A DNA stretch of 64,000 bases from Eudorina sp. 2006-703-Eu-15 (lineage: Eukaryota; Chlorophyta; Chlorophyceae; Chlamydomonadales; Volvocaceae), in the NCBI GenBank assembly GCA_003117195.1, contig BDSI01000021.1, forward strand, positions 62,001 to 126,000, in the 5' to 3' direction. The notes under the pieces are model-generated. The model saw nothing but the letters and a program-made list of their open reading frames with translations, had not been told where the DNA came from and searched no databases. Made by a program: the position numbers and the translations under genes. Below are positions 14,706 through 30,800 of this stretch, piece after piece (position 1 is the first letter of the stretch; each line of letters starts with the position of its first letter).

Positions 14706-16575
14706 TGGCGCGCCGCAGGGCAGCCGGGGAGGAACTGGGTCCTCGTCGATGCAGGTACTGGTCGACGACGGCGGCGCAGGCGCAGGCGCTGCATTGCGGC
14801 TCGGACCCTCTGCGGCAGCAGCCCCAGAGCCCCATGCAGCCGCCCGCGGTGCCCCAGCCGAAACCACTCGGAGGTCCCCTCACCCGTCGTCGCTTACGAC
14901 GGCCCGCGCCGCCGTGGCCGCCACAGGCCCAGCCACCTCGGGCGCGACGGCCCAGGCCCAGGCCCAGGAGAGTACCGAGCAAGCGCGCCGGATCCCCGGC
15001 GCGGCCGCTGCTGCAGCCACGGGCCACTGCAGCAGAACATCGGCTGTAGCACCACCACCAGCCCACCAGGCGGCGCGATCGCCCGGGGCTACCCCACCCT
15101 CAGCCAAGCGGCTGCGTGTTGGGCCAGCGGTGCCATCGCCACCGCCACAGCTGCCGCTGCCGCCGCAGCCACAAGCGCCGCCGCTGCAGCCACAGCCTCC
15201 GCCGCCGCAAGCACCGCAGCCGCAGCCACTGCCACTGCCGCCACCACCGGCGGCGAGTGCGGCTGCCTGGTCTGCACCTGATCTGTTCGCGGAGATCCGC
15301 GAGATACCTGTTTGGGATCCGAGCGCGGTAATGGGCGCCGGCGCGGTTGCCGGATGCGCTGCTTGGGTCGAGGAGGCCCGGGGCGGCACGGGTGCCAGGA
15401 GCGGTGAGGGGGCCGCGGGCGCGACGGCGGCTGCAGCTGTGGGCCTGGTCAGGTCTCTGACGGCGCCGGCGGCACCGGCGGGCGATGGATTCAGGGGCCG
15501 TCGCGGCGCGAATGGCACGACGGGGGCGGGCGGATCGTGGGAGGGGGCCGCGGAGGGGGTGGGGACGGGCAGTCGCGATGCCGAGACCCAAGCACAGCAC
15601 GCACAGCACGCGGCAACAGCTGGAGCAGCAGCAACAGCAACAGCAACCGCGGGCGGCGCAGCGCGTGTGGAGAGGGTTAAGGAGCTGGCTGAGGTGCGGC
15701 GGATCATCCCCGTGGCCAACGCATGGCGGCGGCAGGACCTGCGGGATGGCCGCAACGGCAGCGGGACAAGCCCCCACGGTAGCCACAGCTGCGGTCCGGC
15801 CGAACCCAGCCCCGGGGCTGAACAGCTGCATTCGTCAAGCTCCGCACAGGGGCTCGATCGGCAGGCGGGTCGCGCAGCTGCGGCCCTTGTCCTGCCGGGG
15901 TGCCCCTCAGGGTGTCCTCCTACAAGGCAGATGACGACTCCCCTGGCTGGAGGGGGTATCAGCGGCGGCGGCGGCGGTGGCGGAACCACCTCCCACGGCA
16001 GGAGCTTGTTCGCGCGCCGGACGCCACATGGGCCGGCACCCCAAGGCGGCAACGGCGCGCAGCCCTCGCCGCCACCCGCGGCCACGGTGCAGACCGCGGC
16101 CCCGAGTCTGATGGCGCTGCTCCAACAGCCCGTGGAACCGCCTGCAGCGACGTCGGCACCGTCGGCTGGTGCGGGTCGCCGCAGCAGTGATGTCCTGCGA
16201 GGCACACCTCCACAGGTGCAGCCGCCAAGGGGTACCCCGCCCCCTGGGCACGTGTCTGGGGGGTCCGCGAAGCAGCTGTTGGGCAGCGGGCCAGGACTGT
16301 ACAGCGGCCTGGCTTGGGGGCCCGACCCTCAGGGAAATCAGCGGATCCAGCCTGCGGTGGCGAGCAGTGAAACAAGCCCACGTGGTCAGTCAGGGTGTGA
16401 AGCGGTGGCCGCCATGGACGTGGGCGGTGATGCGGAAGACGCTGTTGCAGGGGGAGGACAAGTGGATGTGCTGCGGTCTGACGGGTCGGAGGATGGCAGC
16501 GGGAGCGACGTTGATGGGGTCGATGTTGATGCGGTCGTTACGCAGATGGTGTTGCAATCGCAAAGGCATGTATAG
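97..16575 (+). CDS. Giant low-complexity protein with leucine-rich repeats and repeated P-x-x-W-D motifs (TONSOKU-like N-terminal part?)
   Basis: Exon model: 97-1897, 2357-2770, 3055-3315, 3715-3873, 4401-5026, 5488-5577, about 6562-7169, 7287-7680, 7997-8390, 8700-9428, 9839-10432, 11053-12330, 12663-13259, 13651-16575 (TAG). Phases agree at every junction except 5577/6562, where a small exon is missing from the model or two genes meet. ATG 97 is the first Met after an in-frame TGA at 76-78; the true start may lie left of the window. Exon 1 is Ala/Pro-rich and ends in a short folded stretch (VTVRELCRRSAVARHYGQML). Exons 3-6 encode RNI-type leucine-rich repeats, for example LRHLDLSGNTGLRWNEPSW. 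This order recalls the TONSL/TONSOKU C-terminus, a fork-repair histone reader, but I see no TPR or ankyrin part; the link is weak. The rest is acidic or Ala/Gly/Gln-rich and nuclear-looking, with WD motifs at LVPYGWDQRF, LLQPFAWDRRR and MKPWEWDDLK. Gene existence is well supported; function is not. Confidence 0.62.
2221..2276. repeat. Dispersed intronic repeat, copy 1
   Basis: About 55 bp in the first intron of the first gene closely match 62761-62814, sharing CCCGACCCAAACCAAG, AATATACTTACCAT and AACCTGCGAATT in the same order and spacing. Probably a remnant of a dispersed element; no coding potential is seen. Confidence 0.8.
3874..4135. repeat. Intronic minisatellite, GGGTGGCTGGGTAGCT-type
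   Basis: The intron between the LRR exons (3874-4400) begins with ~260 bp of tandem GGGTGGCTGGGTAGCT and GGGTGGCCGGGTAGCT units. The sense strand is G-rich with regularly spaced GGG triplets, so it could form G-quadruplexes. The open frames across it on both strands are by-products of the repeat. Confidence 0.92.
6046..6258. repeat. Minisatellite, 15-bp unit GGGAGGGCACCCGTG
   Basis: About 14 nearly perfect copies. The first two read GGGAGGGCATCCGTG and the rest GGGAGGGCACCCGTG, so the array has been homogenised recently. It lies in the interval 5578-6561, probably an intron, and produces spurious open frames on both strands because 15 is a multiple of three. Confidence 0.95.
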
Positions 16576-16991
16576 CGCGCAGGAGGTCGACATACAAGCA
16601 GTATTTGCAGGATTGCTGATAATGTAGGGAGGAGGTTGAGGCAGGGACAGACGCAAGGAGGCCGATTGTACGGACAACGGCCGTAAGCGAGGTACCGCAA
16701 TGGTGAGCGCAACTTAACCAGTTGTCTGTATGAGCCCTCTTGTAAGTTTCAGTAACCTCTTCTTGGTGTGGAGTTCGGCTTGCATTCACCAGCACGCAGC
16801 CGTTCCCAGCTTTCAAGCTTGCACGGTTGGCGAATCCGCCGAGGCCCCACTAATTTTGCTCAATTTGAACAGATATTCAAACGTGCTTTAAGTATATACA
16901 CGGAAATCGTATCGCCCGTTCTTTCTTTCTGTCCTGGTTTTTGAGTTGGTGCCTGACTTGGCGGGTTTGAAGCTCGGCGGGAAACAAAATC
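16576..16991. other. Intergenic: 3' end of the first gene and promoter side of gene 2
   Basis: About 0.4 kb with no gene. TGTAA at 16741-16745, 166 bp after the TAG, fits the chlorophycean poly(A) signal for the upstream gene. The part before 16992 is AT-richer than its surroundings, as expected for a 5' flank; no clear TATA box was identified. Confidence 0.6.
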
Positions 16992-19900
16992 ATGCCCGAG
17001 AGTGACGAAGAATCTGGTAGCGAGTCAGAGGAGGAGTACTCCTCAGAGGTGAGTAAGCCGCTCATGCAACATGGACTGGGAGCTGTTCTGTCGCTTTATG
17101 GCCTCGAGCTCCACCGTTGCAGATGTTACCCTGTGTACTGTTGTAGCCAGCTTTACGAAGTTGTATTTATGGCTACCTGATTTTGCGGGCTGGCCACATC
17201 ACGGTGTCAAACGGCCCACCCCGTCAGGCACAAGCTCTCGTTTGACGCAACGCCGAGCTGTGGGATGGGTTCTGAAGCCATAAAAGGGAGTAAGCAGGGT
17301 TGTGCGTTGGTGTACCTCTGTCGTCCTCTGCAGGAGACGTCTGGGAGCGGGGACTACAGCAGCAGCTCAGTCTCGGGAGATTCAGATGCCTCGGAGAGCC
17401 TCAAGGAGCGGCGCGACAGTCATGGCAGGGCATCCGTGTCCGCCAAACAGCTTAAGAACATGATGACAAATAAAGCTATTCTGCAGGTGGGCCCAGCCAC
17501 GGCCGATCTGACACGCGTAGCAACCGTATGGTAACGGCGAACAGTTTGACGCGCGCCCCCGGGGTTGCGGCGCCAAGGTTGGCATGCATAACCAACCGTG
17601 TTGTGCAATTGCTGAAACGCCACGCGGTGTGTGTTTTGTCTATACGCCTTCCAGCGCGGTTGCATCTGGTTAGCTTGTGCACAGCCAAGGGTTTTAAGTC
17701 CGAAGGCCCTGTGCATGCCGAGAGGGGTGTGCGTCGCGGGCCGGCCACATGGTCGCTGGTACGCAGGACCGCCTCCACCGCCTCCACCGTCTCGGCTCCG
17801 GGATGCCGCCGCCGGTACCGCCTTGTGCAACCCACATCCCCTTCCGCCCGGGCCTTCCTGCTGGTACTTCTCATAGTGCCCTGGTCGGTGCGTTGTGTCG
17901 CTTTCAGCCCCCTGGCGCCATCGGCTTGACCCATGGCTCAACAATGCCGTGTCACGATTCGCGCATTCTCGTTTCGGCACATACATGCCCCTAATAACCT
18001 GTCCGGCGTAATGGCCGCCGCAGGAGGGGGAGGTGATCGACCCGCGGATGCCCTCCAAGTTTCCGCGGAAGCCTATGGTGGAGTTGACCGCCGGCTCCAA
18101 CGTGTGGTACCAGGGCCACATCATCAAGGAGAGCGCCAACGAAGTGAAGATCGTGTACACAGTACCGAGTGAGTTACCGCACCTGCAAAGGGGGACGCGG
18201 GCGTCGTTTTGTTGAATGGTAGGAGCATGGGGAAGAGACCGTGTATCCACCGCGGGGTGGATTGCGGTCACCCGAAATCACAGGGCATAGCAGACCCCGT
18301 AACTCTCGAACACCACGCGGTCGTAATGCGGGCAGGTATCGTCGCCTATCGGTGCACACGCCTGTCGGTCAACATCACTGCACTCGTAGGTGCACCTGCG
18401 CAGCTAGGCCGCCCGCTGCCTGTCAGCTTCACCATTTTACATGGCACGTGTTTTCCAACAATTTGCAGGTCTACACGTTGTTTGAAAGTGCTAGGGTAGT
18501 TGTACGTCGCCTGCTCTGTCCTGGTCCGACCTGGCACACAGCTGCTCATCAACGCGGCGTACCCCTCTGCCTGGGCCCCGCGCAGATCCCGCGCAGGGCC
18601 GGTCCAAGCCGCGTGTGGAGTGGCTGCGGAAGGCCTCTGCGCGCATCTGGCGGGGCTCCTACAAACCGCGCGACTGGCGCCATCTGGGTCACGGCGCCTG
18701 GGAGCCCCGCGCCTCTCGCAACAAGGGCGGCAGGAGCAAGCGCGGGGCGGGCGGCGGGGGCGGCAGCGGAGGCGGAGGCGGCGGGGCGCGTTCGCGCAAG
18801 CAGCAGCAACAGAAGCAACGCTCCCGGAAGGACAGCCGTGAGTAGTGGAAGGGGTGGGACGAGGGCACACCACAGTCAGGAAGGCGTGCTGTGCAGGAAG
18901 CGGGTCCAGGATAAATCCTGGGTGTTCGGGTGTGGGGTCGGTTGATAAGGGGATGAAGGACGCCAGTCACGGTATCTAGCAGAAAGGGAGCAAAGGCCCA
19001 GTCCAGGCACGTGCCGTTGCAAGAAGTAAGCCTCGTCTTGTGTCAGGGCGAGAGCGTCGTGACAGCAGGGTCAGATGAGTGCCTCAGCTGCCCGTTATTA
19101 GGGCCCACGGCCGCTTTGACAGTTGGGGGTCACAGACACTGCCGGCAGATACCTCGCATGTCGTGGGCAGAACGCCGAGCTGGACTTGACCCGGCCTGCA
19201 GGCATGAGAAAGAAACGGCAGGTCAGGGCTGTGCCCCGCAACATCTGGCAAACCCATGCCGGATACGTTCCCTCCTGTGTTTGTGTCATGTCTCGGATGC
19301 CCTCGAATGCCTCGAATTCAACGGGCCTCGTACCAGTCATTGCGCTACTAACTCTGACCCGCGCTCCTGACCCCTGTGTCGCTCCACCGACCTCATGCCA
19401 GGTGACTCGGATTCTGATTCGGATGGGGACGGCGGGGAGACCTCGGGCGAGCGACCCAAATCGCGCTCGCAGCAGAAGGGCGGCTCGCAGCAGCGGCAGC
19501 AGTCCAGCCGCGAAGGGCCGGCAGGCGGGGGCGACGGTCGCAAGGACCAGGCAGCTGGCGGTGGGTCCATCGGCAAGGCGGATCGGGCTGCGGCCGGCGG
19601 CGAGGGTGTTGCTGGGACAGGCGGCCGACCTGACAGCCTTGCACGGCGGGCGGGCCGTCAGAGTGCTCACGCCAGCCCCAGCCACCATCAGGCCACCGGG
19701 AGAGGGGCGGCAGACGATGAAGTCATGTCACCTCGGCCAGGGGCGGTTTCGGGGCCCGGCGACGCCGGCGGCGCCGGTGCCCGCGGGGGCGGCATTGACG
19801 GGCCAGGGGAGGACGGTGGCGGAGGGAAAGGTGACAGGCAGCGTCCGACCAATGCCCGAGGGGGCTCCTCGGCCGCCGCGGCGGCCGCGACGACTGCCAC

Positions 19901-21980
19901 GCTGGACCAGTTGACTGGGGGGACGGGACTACCGGAGCTGCCCCAGCCCGCTCAGCCACAGGCGCCGCAGCAACGGCAGCCACCGCCGCCGCCGGGGCCG
20001 CAGCAAGGCGATGCGGGAGAGGCGGACGAGCAGGCCAGCGAACACTCGCCGGATGACGTCGCGGAGTCGCCGGGCGGCTTCCTGTGTGACCAGGCGTCGA
20101 CGCGCTGCAGTCCTAGCGATGAGGACGCGGGCGACGGCCGGGCGGCGGGGACCGCTGGGGTCGTACCCGATCCCCCGTACGACCCATTGGCGCGTTGGTT
20201 CCTGGCGCACTATAGCCAGCTTCAGGCGGCAGGTGCGCATTGAATTGAGTCAGTGCGGGCGTGCGAAGCCCCAAGCCTTGACGGCCCCTGTTTTAATGCA
20301 ACGCGCGGGCCGCCCAGGCTGGTTCGAACATTCCAACTATTCGCCCTCAGTCGGCTTATGACTCTCACTTGGCTTCCTGCCTCACCCTGTAGCCCACCCT
20401 GTAGCCCATCATGCCGCTGCGTCTGTCTCGGCGGGAACATCGCGACCTGCTTTCGCACGCACTGCCCCGTCGTGACTAAGTTCTACAATCGAACGGCGCG
20501 CCCGCTGTACCTTGGTTGAGCGCCCCTGGAGCTACCCCTAACCACCTCTCTACCCAGCGTCATGTGCGCTTCAAAGGCCCGCGCCCCTCCTGCTTCTCCT
20601 TCCCCTACCTGGTATCCATCCGCAGGTACCCTGGGCTTGTTGCCCGGCGGAATGTACGAATGTGGGCGGCTACCACCGGGCTTCTCCGTCGACCCCGTGA
20701 CAGCGTTAATCGTGGTCGATGACGCAGCACGAGGAGGGGCCGCGACCGGCACACAGCAGCCGGCAGGGCCCGGCAAGGGCGGCGGCGGCGGCGGCGGCGG
20801 CGGCGGCAGCTTGGCGATCCAGGCGCCCGTGGGGCGCTCGGCGGCTGCCTCACCTGTGCCGTGTGCTGGCGCGGCGTGTGGCACGGGCTCGTCCGCCCCG
20901 CCGGATTCCATGCCTCAGGCAGGTGTCCACCCACAGCTGCACGCGCCGTCGGGGCACCGCCGGTCCATGGATGGCAGCGGCCCGGGGACAGCTGGCCGCG
21001 CAGCCGCAGGGCAGGGCTCGGCGCCGCCGGAGCGGCACCTCACCAAGCAGACCAGCGGCGGCAGCAGTAACGGGCAAGGGCAGCGCGAACCGCGGGACCG
21101 GGAGCGGGAGCGGGACGGCGCGTCCGTGTCGCCGGCGGGAGGGGGCGCGACGGCAGGGGGCTCGAGCAAGCGGCCGGCGGCCGGTGGCGATGCCGGCGGG
21201 CCCTCGTCCTACGAAGGCACCGGCGGCAGCGGCCACGGAGGCGGCGCGGGAGGCGGCCATCCGCTGAAGAAATTGAAACGTGCAGTCATCATAACAGACA
21301 GCGAGGAGGAGGACGACGAACCCCCGCCGCCGCCGCCACCACCACCACCACCACCACCACTTCCTCAGTCGCAACAGCCGCAGAGTGTCCCAGCCGCGCA
21401 GGCTGCCAAGCTCGATGCCGGCACAGCGCCAACTTCCGGCGGGCAGGGCAGGGCGGGCGGCGGCAGCGGGTCGGGTGCGGGCTGGCGGGGCACTGGGGCT
21501 GGAAACGGGGCCAATGCGCCGGGTGCGACGGGTAGCAGGCAGCAGGAGCAGACCGGGGCACGCGCCACGGGGGGAAATGCGAACGCCGCCGGGCCTTCAG
21601 GTACGGCTGCTGCGGTCGCAGGAGGCACAGGGACGGCCTCTGCCGGGCCGTCGCGCCCTGGTGGGACCACAGGAGGCGGCACGGGTGTGGATGGAGGCGG
21701 CGGTGGGGCTCCAGCGGCGGCTGCCACAGCTGCTGGCGGCGGTGTAGCGACAGCAGCCGCGCCTGGCAACGGCCGAAGCGCAACTGCCGCTGGTGGGGGT
21801 GGAGCCACCGGGACGGGGACGGTCGCTGGTAATCGCAGCGGCAGTGGGTCGAGTGGAGCGGCGGCGCTTAGAAGTGGGGCGGCTGGGGGGCCAGTGCGGG
21901 ACGGCGCGGGGCCGGGAAGGAAGGAGCATTCTTCCGCCCCGCGGCCGCGCGCTATTACCACGATGGACCATGACTTGTAG
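16992..21980 (+). CDS. Acidic low-complexity protein with a Tudor-like/chromatin-reader-like segment
   Basis: Exons 16992-17048, 17334-17486, 18024-18168, 18586-18837, 19402-20232 and 20625-21980 (TAG) join with consistent phases to ~930 residues. The N-terminus (MPESDEESGSESEEEYSSE) is very acidic. Residues ~80-165 form the only globular part: a barrel-like stretch (VELTAGSNVWYQGHIIKESA, then EVKIVYTVP) followed by RVEWLRKASARIWRGSYK and DWRHLGHGAWEP. Alternating strands rich in aromatics suggest a Tudor, Agenet or SAWADEE-like fold that reads chromatin marks; this is inference, and I cannot name the family. A basic Lys/Arg-rich tail follows (exon 4), then a Ser/Asp/Gly/Gln-rich linker, a short conserved-looking stretch at the start of the last exon (LLPGGMYECGRLPPGFSVDP), and a Gly/Ala/Pro-rich C-terminus. 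TGTAA at 22070-22074 is the likely poly(A) signal. Probably nuclear. Confidence 0.75.
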
Positions 21981-22069
21981 TGTGCTGGCTGCTGGGCCGC
22001 GCAGCCGTCCGTACATAGCACATCCTCGAGCGCATGGGAGTGGATCGGCAGACGTGTGTTAGCCGATTT

Positions 22070-22074
22070 TGTAA
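22070..22074 (+). other. Probable poly(A) signal TGTAA
   Basis: TGTAA 90 bp after the TAG of the upstream plus-strand gene, matching the usual chlorophycean signal. The complementary form TTACA at 22386-22390 would serve the converging DHFR-TS gene, so the two 3' UTRs probably meet in 22075-22385. No gene is seen in 21981-22763. Confidence 0.55.
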
Positions 22075-22763
22075 CTGTGGGTTGGCGGTGGGATCCCCAG
22101 CGAATCCGCCGCATATTATGATTTCTGTCAATCGTACGGTTCCGAGGAATGATTGTCAATAACACGAGAGTGGTCACTGGCGCGTTCTGCAGTCCAGGGT
22201 TGTGTCTCAGGTTACATGCAGCCATCCCACCTTCCTTCGCCAACGACCATGGAGCTTGTACAGATAACGTAAAGAACCCCCCAATACAGGGCCCCCAACA
22301 CAGGCCTTCATAGTCCGAACGCAGCTACCGACTGCCTGCCACCGTGTCTAAAGATCTCAATGAGAAATTGCCAAAGCTCAACAGGTTACACGTTAAGCAC
22401 CTCCTGCATCCCCCAAGTCACCTATATCTGGTTTCTTTCCACATTTACCCCGCGTGCCAAAGATTATTGTACAAGGGTTCCAACCCTGAAGAACCATGAA
22501 CACCATTCGTTGATCGCATTTGTTGTACTTCGTCTGTGTTTCACCCCAATAATCGGCCCCCACATGTCTATAACTTCAACCTAGCACATGGCAGCAATGC
22601 TTCCCCACGGTACATAACAAGCACAACTGTGCCCCCTGGGGAAGCCGTGACGAAGCCGCACATTATGATCCAAACAGTATCACGGAGCCCCCAGCCACAG
22701 CTCCTTAAGCGACCGCCCTCCACACACATGCGTTGCATGCGTGCCACTGCCACGACTGCGGCA

Positions 22764-26397
<3,634 letters not shown>

Positions 26398-27757
26398 GAA
26401 GGCTGAGGTAGCTGCCAAGGAATAGCTGTCGTCAGAAGCGTCTGAGTCAGAGTCGGAGATGCTCGCGCCGCTGGAGCCCGCTACGCTCGTAACTGAACTT
26501 GCAAGCCTTCTCCCAAACAATCTTGCGCTGAGTGAATTGCACGCTGAAGGCTGGCAGCAAAAGTTGAAACTCACTGGCGACAAGGCGCTCCTTGATATTT
26601 TATTTTGTGAGTGAAACGTGCATGCATAAGATGGATAATAGTGAAGAAAAATCCGAATATCTTTTGGTAAGGTTGTGGCCGCCGGTATCACAAACGAGGC
26701 AGTCTTCCTCATCATGCCCTTCATCATGGCTTGTGATACGTACGCCGTATCCTGCAGTGCCGTGTCCAATCGCGTTGGCGGGAAGACCACGGTTTGAATG
26801 CCGCATGCGGTGCCGTGCGGTGACTAGAAATCTCGGCCCATGGTGGCGCCGTACAACTCGCATGTAACAATCACCATCGAAATGATTGTTGCTTCATCGA
26901 CCTTGTGATTTCAGGGTTTCTGAAATGCCCTTGTACCTTTCTTATTTGCGCGGGATGCAAGATGTTCATTACTTTCAGTAGCTGCAAAGACACTTAACAT
27001 ACGGTCCATAAAGATTTGAATTGTACTTATCGGAGTCCAGCCCATCCTAAGATTGTGACATGTTGACAGAGTGTGCGCAGCGTTTCGGACAGATGATCGG
27101 ACCGATAGGCACGCTCGCGCCTTTTATCCATATTTACATAATGCCAAAGTCTTCGGCGCAAGCTCGCAACTCACCTATCAAAGCAACTTCTAATGTCGGC
27201 CAGCTGAGCCAACTAACCAGGTCACTCTTCGACTCTTGAGTCTTGACCGTTATCAGCCGTTGTGGTCGGTTGCACCCGGTTGCACCGGCTACTACGCCCA
27301 ACAGACACGCGCCCCACGGCGCTGCCCAGTCCAACGAAACAAGGCAAATCAGCCCGACCATTTCGCCCGGCGTAATACCTTAGTCCGAGACATCCCATGA
27401 AGCGGGCGCGTCTCCCCAATGTTGCAGACTCCGCACCTAAAGAAGCATAACGCAACGTACTGCAACGTGCACGCCTTCCCAACATAGAAATGCTACGAAA
27501 TGTGTGGCAGTCTCGGATTAACGCGAGCCAAACACTCTTACCACCAGCACACATTGAGAACGCAATCTCCGCCAGCGCGCCGCCTGTCCCCTTCCCTCTC
27601 TGTAGGAAGCTCTGTAGGGACGCGTTCTCCATCCGTTCCTCATCCTGTTCCTCATGTGAGGCCACTGCGTGCCAGGAAGCACCCTAACCATGCAAGCACC
27701 CTCTTCCTCATCACCCAATCCCCACCCACACACTCGATGCGACTGCCTTCCTGCGAT

Positions 27758-27802
<45 letters not shown>

Positions 27803-27843
27803 TAACGGTTAATTAATTCACACACACACCCCTGCCCCCCTTC
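26398..27843. other. 5' flank of DHFR-TS and 3' flank of the polymerase gene
   Basis: The right part holds the long 3' flank of the minus-strand polymerase gene, with TTACA (TGTAA on the minus strand) at 27133-27137 as a possible distant poly(A) signal. The left part is the upstream region or longer N-terminus of DHFR-TS. Open frames here have no recognisable protein content, and I see no further gene. Confidence 0.5.
27760..27800. repeat. (CA)n microsatellite
   Basis: About 20 uninterrupted CA dinucleotides, 45 bp downstream of the polymerase stop codon on its antisense strand, so probably within the 3' UTR as (TG)n. A likely polymorphic marker. Confidence 0.97.
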
Positions 27844-30800
27844 TCATTCCACTCGGGTGATGTCCCGCATGTGGGGCGGCACGTAGTCCAGTCCCAGCGC
27901 CCGGAAGATGTCGGTCTCGCAGCTGCGGAGGGCGGTCGGGAACGTCACGCGCCGGTGCTCAACAGCAACACAACAGCAGGATGGCAGCGGACGAGCCATA
28001 AGAGACAATCAGCTCCTTACACGGCCCCAGGAAAGGCGGGAAACCGGCAGGGAGCGCAGGCAGGGCGCCCCTCTTCCCCGGTGAAAGCGCCGGCCCCAGC
28101 GCAACAGCGGCGGCCCGGAAACACAGTGTCAGTATGCAGCACATACATCTCGCGCCGCCTACCTGCCCGGAACTACGGCGCTGTACACACGCCCATGCCG
28201 GGCGGGTTTCTTTTCTAAACACACCCATGCCGTACCTGCACGGCACGGTGCCCAGGATGTAGTCCACTGCCACGGTTCTAGATCCCGGGCCGGGGGCCAT
28301 CCGCCGCTCCACGACCGCCAGCTCCTTGTCGCTCAGCCGGAAGGCGTCGGCGTGGGGGTACAGCCGCCGCGCCAGGTCCCTCACCCGGGGCACCGGCTTG
28401 TACGCCCAGTACCTGGCGCGGAGAGGCAGGGGGAGGCGGGACAGTGCAGTTGCTACTGGGTTGGAGAAGTTGCCGGGATTTTACCCTTACAAGCACGGTC
28501 GGCAGTGGGTCGGTCGCTTTACGGTGTGGTCGCTTTACGGTGTGGTCGCTTTACGGTGTGGTCGCTTTACGGTGTGGTCGCTTTACGGTGTGGTCGCTTT
28601 ACGGTGTGGCGGCTACCGGCGGCCTCTGTCACTCTTGGACGAACCATTTTACATCGGAACCCCCGTTTTGTCAATCGAGACATCGGACCCCCCGCCCTGT
28701 GCTGTTCCCCCCTCCCCCTGTCTACCAATGTCCGATACCCCTCTCCCCGCTTCTCCCCGCACCGCACCGCACAGCTGCGCACCTGAGCGCCCGGTTGAAG
28801 TCCGCCCCGCTGCTGAAGTAGTTGACGGCGAAGGGCAGCAGGCTGCGGCGGTAGCACTTGACGTCCACCCGGACGTAGCGGCCGGCGGAGGGCAGGCGCC
28901 ACACACCTGCGGGGCGGGGCGGGGCGGGGTCCCGGTGGGGCGGGGCGCATCATATGCGGTGTGGCGCTCTTCACGACAACCCATCCCACAGAGCCATACA
29001 GCTATTCACACGGCCATGGCCGAATACACGAGCTGCCGCCCTCCGACAAGCATCAGAGGGCACCTACCGAGCCAGGTGGAGCTCTCCACGGCAGCCCTGC
29101 CCGGTGCTCCGCCGCCGTCGCCGTCGTCGCCCTCGGGCCCCGAGACCGCGCCGCCGCGCTCCTCCCCCGCGACTGACCCCTTGGTCGGTCGCACGGCGGC
29201 GCGCAGGGGCGCGGGCCTGTGCGGGCTGCGGAAGTGGTCCTGGCGCCTGCGGGTGGTGCCAGGCGGGGTAGCGGAAATGGTTAGACGTGCCGGAGGATGA
29301 AGGGGAAGGCAAGGATGAAGGGAGAGAGGTTATGGGAACCTGACGGACATATACATACTCGGTAGTCACAACCCACGTTTCAATCATGCGTGCCGACTCC
29401 TCGTCCAGGTAGCCGCCCGCCGCCAGCCGCTCCACGAGGGCCACCAGCAGCTCGTAGGGTTCGACCCGCGGGTCCGCCTGGGGACTGGGCGCGATGATGA
29501 AGTCCTGCGGGCGGCCGGGGAAGGTGCGAGGAGGAAGGCTAAACAGCCGGCGACCTTCTTCCACAGGAAGGTCGTCCAATCGGAAACAGCCTGCGCCGGT
29601 TTCGACATGCGTTGCACAGCGCCGCGGGGCTACCCCGCACTCCCCACCTCCCTCATGTCAATGAAGACAGCGCAACTGCCCCGGGGCCCCCCGGGGCTGC
29701 GCCGCACTGCCTCCCCTGCCCCTGCCTGTCCCTCCTTGCCTGCTCCGCCCTGCTCCCCCTCATGGCCTGCTCACCACATCGGATGAGGAGGTGCTGCCCC
29801 GCGCGTAGCTGCCCATGGGCCGCACGTGCAGTCGGTCCAGGATGGCTTCGTCGGGCAGCTGGGTCAGGGCCTGGCGGGTAGGGTGGCGTGTGGGGTGGCG
29901 GGTAGGGTGGCGTTTTGGGTGGCGGGTAGGGTGGCGTTTTGGGTGGCGGGTAGGGTGGTGGGTAGGGTGCCGAGTGGCCAGGGCGGGCGAGGAGGGCGAG
30001 ATCGGTGCGAAGCGAGGGGAGAGAGGATAGAGAAAGTGACAATGGGGAAGGAAGCTGACGCGTTCGCAGCAGGAAACGCGAAATCAATACTCACCCGCAA
30101 CACGTCTATGGTTGTTTGTCGTACAACTGCCGCAACCTGGTCCACCTCCGCCCGGGGTATGCGGCGCTGCGGGGTGAGGGAGGGGAAAGGGGGGCGGGGG
30201 AGGGTTGCGGGCCGTGGGGCCGCGATGTTGTCAGCATTGGTGTTGGTGGCGGAGCTGAGGTGGGTAGCCACCCTGACGCCCCCTCGGGCGACCGCGACTC
30301 GGCCGTCGGGGCGGGGCCCGAAAGGAGAAGAGATATTATCTCCCGGCCAAACGGACTGCAAGTAGGTGCGCCGCAGCCGTATCCCAAATCCTACAGTCCT
30401 GGACTAGAGAAGATTCTTGGCATGTCATGTTACCACACGACCCTAGAATCACCACCCATGTCCATGGGCCCTATCCTATCGCCCCGGGGCTCCTTGCGAC
30501 GATCGCAGAGAGATGGGGGCCTGCCCCGCCGCCCCTCGCACCTGGAAATCGTCAAAGTGCCGGAGGCCGAGCCGCTGCTGCGCAGTAAGATCCGTACGCT
30601 GCCGTACATCGTCCAACGAGCGCGCCCCGGCCGCCCACCAGCTGCGCGCAGTGCTCTCACCGCAGCCCCACACCTTGCAGGGGTGGTTTAGGTCGTTGGC
30701 ACGGTTGATGGTTGAGTATTGGTGGTTTGGCAGGTCAGTTTGCCAGGCGGGCTACCCCACCCCGCCATCCCGCTCATCGCTTCGACCTGCCATACCGTAT

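Noticed and set aside
14880..16205. 441-residue open frame on the minus strand
   Set aside because: It mirrors the last exon of the first gene, where GC-rich codons leave few stops on either strand; the sense frame is supported by phase with eight upstream exons.
20315..20335. GGTTCGAAC, a tRNA T-loop-like sequence
   Set aside because: No D-arm, anticodon stem or acceptor pairing is visible around it.
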